In this document: positions 1-4,082 of the stretch, one piece after another
Position numbering within the stretch: the first letter of the stretch is position 1
Layout: the number at the start of each line of letters is the position of its first letter
DNA from: Verrucomicrobiia bacterium
GTDB lineage: Bacteria; Verrucomicrobiota; Verrucomicrobiia; Limisphaerales; DTLC01
Direction of reading: 5' to 3'
DNA: 5,579 nucleotides
Assembly (NCBI GenBank): GCA_025061935.1
Contig: JANWZY010000188.1
Coordinates: 1-5,579, forward strand
Program-made: the position numbers and the translations under genes
Notes under the pieces: generated by a model
What the model saw: only the letters and a program-made list of their open reading frames with translations
Database searches by the model: none
Told to the model about the DNA's origin: nothing

Positions 1-33
1 TTTTGAACCCGCGCTGCTGCGCAAGTTTCCGCA

Positions 34-62
34 ATTAAAGGAATTTGTCGCCCGCTTGTCAA
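34..62 (-). promoter_or_regulatory. Near-consensus sigma70-type promoter reading out of the left edge
   Basis: On the minus strand there is a perfect -35 hexamer TTGACA (57-62), a 17-base spacer, and a -10 hexamer TTTAAT (34-39, four of six matches to TATAAT). The expected start point is near position 27, with transcription leaving the window leftward. No gene on this strand begins inside the window, so the promoter probably serves a gene just beyond position 1. It lies 106 bases past the miaA stop, which suggests that the next minus-strand gene is a separate transcription unit from lgt-miaA. This is read from hexamers and spacing only. Confidence 0.55.
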
Positions 63-139
63 TCACCAGTTTTGACTACACGACAGCCCGGACACATCCC
101 CGGCTTGACCGGACTCGGCTGCATGGGAAGCGGGAGCGT

Positions 140-157
140 ATTTGTCGTCCGACAAAT
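140..157 (-). terminator. Palindrome just after miaA, possible terminator hairpin
   Basis: The arms ATTTGTCG and CGACAAAT are perfectly complementary around a 2-base centre; as RNA this gives 7 pairs with a 4-base loop. The palindrome starts 11 bases after the miaA TAA and lies before the promoter at 34-62, the usual place for a transcription end. There is no run of U after the stem on the minus strand, so a classical intrinsic terminator is not established. It could equally be an mRNA 3'-end stabiliser or a protein site. Confidence 0.3.
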
Positions 158-167
158 CTGGGGCAAC

Positions 168-1118
168 TTACCCGATCAGCTTGTGCAACCGGGCTGCAAC
201 TTCACCGGCCGGGTCTGCAGGAGCCAATGTGAGCCATTCCAGTCGGAGTTGCCTTTTGAACCACGTCATTTGCCGCTTGGCGAACTGGCGCGTGCGGATT
301 TTCACAAGTCGAATCGTCTCGGGCAACGGCCGCTTGCCCTGCAGGTACTCGACTACTTGCCTGTAACCAATGGCTTGCATGGCGGTCTTATTCTCCGCCA
401 ACCCGCGTTCGAGCAGTGCGCGCGTCTCTTCGACAAGCCCGGCACGAAACATCGCGTCCACGCGCGCCTCGATCCGCGCGCGCAGGTCTGACGCCGCGCG
501 GCTCAGCCCGAAGAAACGCACGGCGGTGGGAGCTGTTTGAAGCGCAGAGTCCCAGTCGGCGCGCAATGCTGAGAACGGCTTGCCGGTCAACCGTATGACC
601 TCGACCGCACGGATGACCCGGCGCGGATTGTTCCGGTCTATCTTTGCGTACATGAGCGGGTCGCGCGCGGCCAGCTCGCGCAGCAGTTCCGGCATGGGCG
701 TGGCCTCTAGCTCGGCGCGTAGATTCGGGTCCGGTGGCGGCGCCTCGCCCAAGCCGGCCAGGAAGGCCTTGAAATACAAGCCCGTGCCGCCGCACAAAAT
801 CGGCACACGCCCGCGCGCGTGAATTTCAGCCACCGCCTTACGCGCAAGCTCGACGAACCGGGCCGCATCGAACGACTCGGTCAGTTCTACAACGTCAATC
901 AGGTGATGGGGCACGCGCGCGCGGTCGGCTGCGCTAGGTTTGGCCGTGCCGATGTCCAGCCCACGATACACCTGCATCGAGTCAACTGCGATGATCTCGC
1001 CCCCGAGCCGCTCGGCCAAGGCCAAGGCCACATCGGATTTGCCGACCGCCGTCGGGCCGCCGATCAAAATTATTGGATGTTCGTCGGCAGACCCGAATTT
1101 TTTTCCGCTGCCAACCAT
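168..1118 (-). CDS. miaA: tRNA dimethylallyltransferase (tRNA delta(2)-isopentenylpyrophosphate transferase)
   Basis: This enzyme transfers a dimethylallyl group from DMAPP to N6 of A37 in tRNAs that read codons starting with U, giving i6A; it acts in the cytoplasm. The 316-residue length is normal for MiaA. The N-terminal P-loop is GPTAVGKS (21-28). The conserved DSMQVYRGLDIGTAKP block spans 46-61 and contains the Asp and Gln expected to contact A37. PHHLID is at 70-75, GGTGLY at 110-115, AIGYRQ at 249-254, and the basic C-terminal RQFAKRQMTWF motif at 277-287. The start is the ATG at 1118, 14 residues ahead of the core fold (HPIILIGGPT). It lies 6 bases after the lgt stop, so the two genes are probably co-transcribed and coupled; no clear Shine-Dalgarno sequence is visible. 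The stop is TAA at 170-168. Nothing in the sequence suggests that the gene is damaged. Confidence 0.97.
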   Translation of the reverse strand: MVGSGKKFGSADEHPIILIGGPTAVGKSDVALALAERLGGEIIAVDSMQVYRGLDIGTAKPSAADRARVPHHLIDVVELTESFDAARFVELARKAVAEIHARGRVPILCGGTGLYFKAFLAGLGEAPPPDPNLRAELEATPMPELLRELAARDPLMYAKIDRNNPRRVIRAVEVIRLTGKPFSALRADWDSALQTAPTAVRFFGLSRAASDLRARIEARVDAMFRAGLVEETRALLERGLAENKTAMQAIGYRQVVEYLQGKRPLPETIRLVKIRTRQFAKRQMTWFKRQLRLEWLTLAPADPAGEVAARLHKLIG

Positions 1119-1124
1119 TGCGGC

Positions 1125-1901
1125 TCAACTGTGTGCAGTTGATTTCCGCCGACCGAGCACGGCAAGCAACGCCGCGCCGCAGACCAGCACGAAGAAGCTC
1201 GATACTTGGCCCGGAGTGAACGGGCCGATGAATTTGTCAGCCGGGTAATCGCCTCTGAAACACTCGACCAGCGCTCTGCATGCTGCGTACCCCACCAGGA
1301 AAACCCCGAATACCTGGCCATCGAATTTTCTGTGACGGAACAACCATGCCAATCCGAAGTAAAGTCCCAGGCCACAAACCGAGTCGTAGATTTGCGTCGG
1401 GTGGACAGGCATGCCGCCGGTCGCATGCGTCTCCGCCGGGAACCGAATGGCCCAAGGCAGATCGGTCGGCCGGCCGTAGCAACAACCGTTGAGCAAGCAG
1501 CCGACTCTGCCGATGGCGTACCCGAGCGGGATGCTCGGCGCGAGCACATCCGCCATCTTCCACGTGGGCAGCCTTTTGATCAGTATGAATAACCAGGTCG
1601 CAAGCACCGCGCCGAAAAATCCGCCATAGAACACCAACCCGCCATGTCTGATCATGAAAATTTCCCAGACCGGTTTCCCGGCGAAGTCTTCGTGCCAGAA
1701 CATGACCACGTACATTACGCGCGCGCCCGCTATTGCGCCCAGAATAAGCCACGGGCCGAGGTCGGCCACGTGCTCCGGCGCAATTTCGGTGCGGCGCGCG
1801 CGGCGGCTGGCCAGCCAAAGGCCCGTTAGAAATGCAACAGCGACCATCACCCCGTACCAGGCGACGGTTAGCGGACCCAGATTAAATGCCGTTGGATGCA
1901 T
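1125..1901 (-). CDS. lgt: Phosphatidylglycerol--prolipoprotein diacylglyceryl transferase
   Basis: Lgt is the integral membrane enzyme that moves diacylglycerol from phosphatidylglycerol to the lipobox Cys of prolipoproteins, the first step of lipoprotein maturation. The 258 residues are mostly hydrophobic, with about seven membrane segments (roughly 11-30, 49-68, 88-108, 119-139, 175-188, 196-213, 231-249). Family landmarks are the N-terminal LGPLTVAWYG (8-17), HGGLVFYGG (86-94), the Lgt signature GRVGCLLNGCCYG (131-143) with the essential Arg at 132, HPTQIY (167-172), and YAACRALVECFR (205-216). The residue matching E. coli His103 is Tyr92 (see findings). The ATG at 1901 is preceded in frame by a stop four codons upstream, so the start is well bounded; no good ribosome-binding site is seen. 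It is the first gene of an lgt-miaA pair. Confidence 0.96.
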   Translation of the reverse strand: MHPTAFNLGPLTVAWYGVMVAVAFLTGLWLASRRARRTEIAPEHVADLGPWLILGAIAGARVMYVVMFWHEDFAGKPVWEIFMIRHGGLVFYGGFFGAVLATWLFILIKRLPTWKMADVLAPSIPLGYAIGRVGCLLNGCCYGRPTDLPWAIRFPAETHATGGMPVHPTQIYDSVCGLGLYFGLAWLFRHRKFDGQVFGVFLVGYAACRALVECFRGDYPADKFIGPFTPGQVSSFFVLVCGAALLAVLGRRKSTAHS

Positions 1902-1991
1902 CTGATGCCATCAATTTGCCGGGCACGGCAATCGGCGCGGCAGACGCACCCGATGCCGCCCGCGCACGAACACGCCGCTTTCCACGCGAGT

Positions 1992-2020
1992 TGAATACAC
2001 CGAGATTGCACCCGGTGCAA
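1992..2020 (-). promoter_or_regulatory. Candidate lgt-miaA promoter
   Basis: On the minus strand, TTGCAC (2015-2020) and TATTCA (1992-1997) are separated by 17 bases, which would start transcription about 85 bases before the lgt ATG. The match is only moderate: -35 four of six, -10 three of six. I found no better pair between the lgt start and the repeat cluster. Its main interest is that it overlaps the dyad at 2005-2021. Confidence 0.25.
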
Positions 2021-2021
2021 T
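2005..2021. promoter_or_regulatory. 17-bp perfect dyad upstream of lgt, possible operator
   Basis: The arms ATTGCACC and GGTGCAAT are exact reverse complements around a single central base. A weaker outer dyad surrounds it: GAGTTGAAT (1988-1996) against ATTCATACTC (2020-2029), complementary apart from one inserted base. The site lies 104-120 bases ahead of the lgt start and covers the -35 and spacer of the candidate promoter. A 1-base centre suits a dimeric DNA-binding protein better than an RNA hairpin. The regulator is unknown. Confidence 0.35.
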
Positions 2022-2059
2022 TCATACTCCGTTTGCGCGGCAGCGGTCCCTCAGCGGGG

Positions 2060-2091
2060 TTGACATGCTGCTTCTGTTTGGTGTCTAGACT
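2060..2091 (+). promoter_or_regulatory. Possible plus-strand promoter leading into the repeat cluster
   Basis: A perfect TTGACA lies at 2060-2065. The best -10 choices are poor or badly spaced: TCTAGA at 2084-2089 after 18 bases, or TAGACT at 2086-2091 after 20. Any transcript would run through the hairpin repeats at 2123-2334 and antisense to the pseudopilin gene. No convincing protein gene follows on this strand before tyrA. This is weak evidence resting on the -35 alone. Confidence 0.2.
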
Positions 2092-2122
2092 TTAGGCTGA
2101 ATTGGATCGGGCCTGGTGGTGT

Positions 2123-2146
2123 GTAGCTGCGCTTGTCAAAGCGCAG
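2123..2146 (+). repeat. REP-like hairpin, unit 1
   Basis: The tetranucleotide GTAG (2123-2126) is followed directly by a perfect 8-bp stem: CTGCGCTT (2127-2134), loop GTCA (2135-2138), AAGCGCAG (2139-2146). A GTAG-type tetranucleotide at the foot of a hairpin is the hallmark of REP elements recognised by RAYT (TnpA-REP) transposases. It is inverted relative to unit 2. Confidence 0.65.
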
Positions 2147-2173
2147 AATAGACCGGAGCCTGCTCAATTGGCT

Positions 2174-2197
2174 CTGCGTTTTTACAAACGCAGCTAC
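2174..2197 (-). repeat. REP-like hairpin, unit 2 (inverted copy)
   Basis: Read on the minus strand this is GTAG followed by CTGCGTTT, loop GTAA, AAACGCAG, again a perfect 8-bp stem. Against unit 1 it differs at three of 24 positions; two of these are a compensatory C-G to T-A pair change inside the stem and the third is in the loop. Units 1 and 2 form a head-to-head inverted pair with a 27-base spacer, the arrangement of a BIME. Confidence 0.65.
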
Positions 2198-2215
2198 GAG
2201 AATGGGCTACCCCGG

Positions 2216-2243
2216 TTAGAGCTGTGTTTGTCAAAAGCGCAGC
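2216..2243 (+). repeat. REP-like hairpin, unit 3 (degenerate)
   Basis: GCTGTGTTT (2221-2229) pairs with AAGCGCAGC (2235-2243) over 9 positions if two G-U pairs are allowed, with loop GTCAA. It has the same orientation as unit 1 and about the same sequence, but its GTAG flank has decayed to TTAGA. The G-U pairs make it stable as RNA from the plus strand but imperfect as DNA. Confidence 0.5.
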
Positions 2244-2310
2244 TTACGCTGTGGTCTGCGCATTCTGTTGAGCCTGGCGGGACTGGTTGGGATTTCTTGG
2301 GCGCTTTGTA

Positions 2311-2334
2311 CCCACCGTTGACACGGTGGGCTAG
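2311..2334 (-). repeat. REP-like hairpin, unit 4 (different stem, same geometry)
   Basis: CCCACCGT (2311-2318) and ACGGTGGG (2323-2330) form a perfect 8-bp stem around 4 bases. On the minus strand the loop reads GTCA, identical to unit 1, and the flank reads CTAG. The stem sequence is unrelated to units 1-3. A half copy of its outer part, GTAGCCCA on the minus strand, lies at 2203-2210 with the GTAG intact, so a second repeat subfamily seems to be present. Confidence 0.5.
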
Positions 2335-2427
2335 GGTCTGTCTCCCCAATGGACTTTGAGAACTTGTGCGAGTTGTGGATATATTCGGGACGCTAGGTGC
2401 GAGTTGGGCGCGCAGGATGGCGGCCAA

Positions 2428-2446
2428 TGCCTGCCTTGGGCAAGCA
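2428..2446 (-). terminator. Hairpin downstream of the pseudopilin gene
   Basis: Transcribed from the minus strand, TGCTTGCC and GGCAGGCA form 8 pairs (one U-G) with loop CAA, 34 bases after the pseudopilin stop. In the plus-strand orientation the same site has a C-A mismatch, which favours an RNA role for the minus-strand transcript. There is no U tract after it, so it may be a weak or factor-assisted terminator. Confidence 0.3.
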
Positions 2447-2479
2447 GACAGTTATGGTGCCCTGGGGCAAGCTGGGGAA

Positions 2480-2869
2480 TCACTCCAGTATGTGTCCCGA
2501 TACAGCGCCGGCCTGGTTGAGCTTGCATGAGGGCGGCTCGGTGACTGGATTGATGTTGTAGCTGTTGTCGAACTGTTCGGTGGGGTCTGCCGGACACGCT
2601 ATTTTGTCCACGCTGCCGCTACGGCTGAGGTATAGCGCGAGGTCAGACTTCAGCGGTACGGCGTCGGACGGCTTGCGCGTCTCGAATGCCCATTGTTGCT
2701 TAGCTTCCTGGATTTTGCGGAGGTTGCTTATGCAAATGTTTGCCTGCGACCGCGCGCGTGCCTTGAGCATGTTCGGAATAGCTATGGCGGCGAGTAATCC
2801 GACCAGTGCCACAACGATGACAATTTCGAGCAGTGTGAACCCGGGCGAAGACTGAGTTGTGTATTTCAT
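2480..2869 (-). CDS. Type II secretion/type IV pilin-like protein (prepilin-type N-terminal cleavage/methylation)
   Basis: This is a 129-residue pseudopilin. A short leader of ten residues ends in Gly10, followed by FTLLE (11-15), the site cut and N-methylated by prepilin peptidase, with Glu at +5. The hydrophobic helix runs to about residue 32 (IAIPNM). A charged helical stretch (KARARSQANICISNLRKIQEAKQQWAFE, in two parts 36-50 and 51-63) leads into a small globular domain with Cys92 and Cys115 and the ending GHILE. Such compact proteins, often ending in Gly-His-x-Leu, are abundant in Verrucomicrobiota; I know this from family knowledge and did not search for it. The start at 2869 is chosen because it places the leader correctly and has an AGG 7 bases upstream; the open frame extends to 3085, but that part has no pilin features. 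The gene stands alone and is divergent from tyrA. Its exact role (secretion or pilus subunit) cannot be told. Confidence 0.85.
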   Translation of the reverse strand: MKYTTQSSPGFTLLEIVIVVALVGLLAAIAIPNMLKARARSQANICISNLRKIQEAKQQWAFETRKPSDAVPLKSDLALYLSRSGSVDKIACPADPTEQFDNSYNINPVTEPPSCKLNQAGAVSGHILE

Positions 2870-3197
2870 GCTGCCTGGCTTTTGTTTACTGTTTTGCTGT
2901 GGCGACCCGAGCTGCGCACCGCGGCCGGCGCGCAGGCGGTTGCGCAGTGTCTGCGCGCCATTGGCTGCTGCGGCGAACTTGATAGGGGAGATTACCCCCG
3001 GTTCGTGGCGTTTTGCAAGCAGAAGTCTGCCGTGAGCGGGACGATTAATCGCAAAGAGTTTGAGGCTTGGACAAGGTTTGGTCATCGCGTGGGGCTGGCG
3101 AATTTTTGTGTTTCAGGCGGTCACTTTATGCCGGCTGAATGGTGCGCGCGGCGGATTTTTGCTTTTTCCCGTCCGCCGTTTCGGTCTTAATTTTGGC
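2870..3197. other. Divergent spacer between the pseudopilin gene and tyrA
   Basis: These 328 bases separate two outward-facing genes and must hold both promoters. Apart from the tyrA leader elements after 3115, I see only a minor GGGG/CCCC inverted repeat (2986-2999). No -35/-10 pair on either strand is good enough to call. Open frames crossing the region have no family features. A leaderless or alternative-sigma promoter for the pseudopilin gene would not be recognised by eye. Confidence 0.6.
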
Positions 3198-3214
3198 GTG
3201 CGCTGGCATAAAGT
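3123..3214 (+). promoter_or_regulatory. Putative structured leader over the tyrA start codon
   Basis: ACTTTATGCC (3123-3132) is the exact reverse complement of GGCATAAAGT (3205-3214). In RNA the pairing extends to 13 pairs (3123-3135 with 3202-3214, one G-U). It encloses a second stem, 3149-3155 with 3172-3178 (7 pairs). The tyrA GTG (3198-3200) lies one base from the foot of the long stem, whose 3' strand covers codons 2-6. A 20-codon ORF (3128-3190) begins inside the 5' strand, has AGGCGG 7 bases upstream, contains three Phe in its last 11 codons, and stops 7 bases before GTG. No Shine-Dalgarno sequence precedes the tyrA GTG itself. Control of tyrA by translation or attenuation is an inference. 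Confidence 0.35.
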
Positions 3215-4082
3215 AACCATCGTAGGTGTGGGGCTATTGGGCGGGTCCCTCGGATTGGCATTGCGGAAGCGGAAGCTTGCCGTGCGCGTGGTCGGGTTCG
3301 TGCGGCGCCAGGCGAGCATTGCTGAATGCTGCGCGGCGGGTGCTGTGGATGCGGCGACGCTTGACCTTGAGGAAGCTGTCTCGGGCGCGGACCTGGTTGT
3401 GTTGTGCACACCGATCGGCCAGATGCGCGCGTTGGCGGAGCGGTTCCGAAGGGTGCTGCAGCCTGGCGCGATTGTGACAGATGTCGGCAGTGTCAAGCTG
3501 CCGGTGGTGCGGCAGCTCGAGCCATTGATAGGCGCGGTCGGGGCGCACTTTGTTGGAAGTCATCCGATGGCGGGGTCGGAAAAAACCGGGGTTCGTGCTG
3601 CGCGCGCCGAGTTGTTCGAGCGCGCCGTGTGCGTAATTACGCCTACGGCGAGGTCAGACCTCCGCGCGGTGGCTAAAATAGAAGAATTGTGGCAAGGGTT
3701 GGGCGCGCGCACGATCCGGCTTAGCCCGGCGCGGCATGATGCGTTGGTGAGTTTTTCGAGCCACTTACCTCATGTGGCTGCAGCAGCATTGGTCCGGCGC
3801 GTGCTCGATCCGGCTCGGCCGGCTGAGCAGGCGCTGCTGTGTGCCGAGGGGTTCAAGGACACCACGCGGATTGCGTCCAGCTCGCCGCAGATGTGGTCTG
3901 ATATTGCGATAGCGAACAGCCGTAACTTGGCACGCGCAATTGATGGATTCATTGCCGAGCTGCAAAGGTTTAAGGCGGCTCTCGCACGGCGCGACGCGCG
4001 CGCGCTGACGAAATTTTTCGAGGTCGCGAGATCGCGCAGGGACGCTTGGTGCGCGGCGCGCGAGGCGGCGCGTGGCCGGTGA
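3198..4082 (+). CDS. tyrA: Prephenate (or arogenate) dehydrogenase
   Basis: TyrA oxidatively decarboxylates prephenate to 4-hydroxyphenylpyruvate, or arogenate to tyrosine, in the cytoplasm. The 294 residues match a stand-alone TyrA with no chorismate mutase or ACT domain. The N-terminal Rossmann fold has GVGLLGGSLG (10-19), VLCTPIG (68-74) and TDVGSVK (94-100). GSHPMAGSEKTG (120-131) holds the catalytic His122. The C-terminal helical dimer domain has SSHLPH (188-193) and GFKDTTRIASSSPQMWSD (219-236). The start is set at GTG 3198 because the protein then begins (M)RWHKVTIVGVG, directly at the fold; the frame is open back to TTG 3060, but those 46 residues look like translated leader. No ribosome-binding site is evident. 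The second strand ends GFVRR (33-37) with basic rather than acidic residues, which suggests NADP+ use. The TGA abuts the aroA ATG. Confidence 0.93.
   Translation: MRWHKVTIVGVGLLGGSLGLALRKRKLAVRVVGFVRRQASIAECCAAGAVDAATLDLEEAVSGADLVVLCTPIGQMRALAERFRRVLQPGAIVTDVGSVKLPVVRQLEPLIGAVGAHFVGSHPMAGSEKTGVRAARAELFERAVCVITPTARSDLRAVAKIEELWQGLGARTIRLSPARHDALVSFSSHLPHVAAAALVRRVLDPARPAEQALLCAEGFKDTTRIASSSPQMWSDIAIANSRNLARAIDGFIAELQRFKAALARRDARALTKFFEVARSRRDAWCAAREAARGR

Noticed and set aside
2..229. Open plus-strand frame entering from the left edge and ending with TGA at 227-229
   Set aside because: It would overlap the 3' end of miaA antisense and run against the minus-strand promoter at 34-62. Its second half is Arg-rich with no recognisable domain.
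45..491. 148-codon plus-strand frame opposite miaA
   Set aside because: It is antisense to well-conserved miaA codons and its product resembles no family.
2123..2334. CRISPR array
   Set aside because: The units are in both orientations, unevenly spaced and differ in stem sequence; there are no regular spacers or cas genes.
2102..2359. 85-codon plus-strand open frame starting with TTG after the TTGACA at 2060
   Set aside because: It is built from the hairpin repeats; the translated sequence is low in family-like features and there is no ribosome-binding site. Openness across GC-rich repeats is expected.
2366..2406. 10-bp direct repeat GTGCGAGTTG at 2366-2375 and 2397-2406
   Set aside because: Only two copies, no flanking structure, and no relation to a gene start; compatible with chance.
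2870..3085. N-terminal extension of the pseudopilin to 3085
   Set aside because: The prepilin leader must be short and precede G-FTLLE. The extra 72 residues are Arg/Gln/Pro-rich and would bury the leader.
3060..3197. 46-residue N-terminal extension of TyrA from TTG 3060
   Set aside because: The Rossmann fold begins right after GTG 3198. The extension covers the predicted leader structure and has no family counterpart that I know of.
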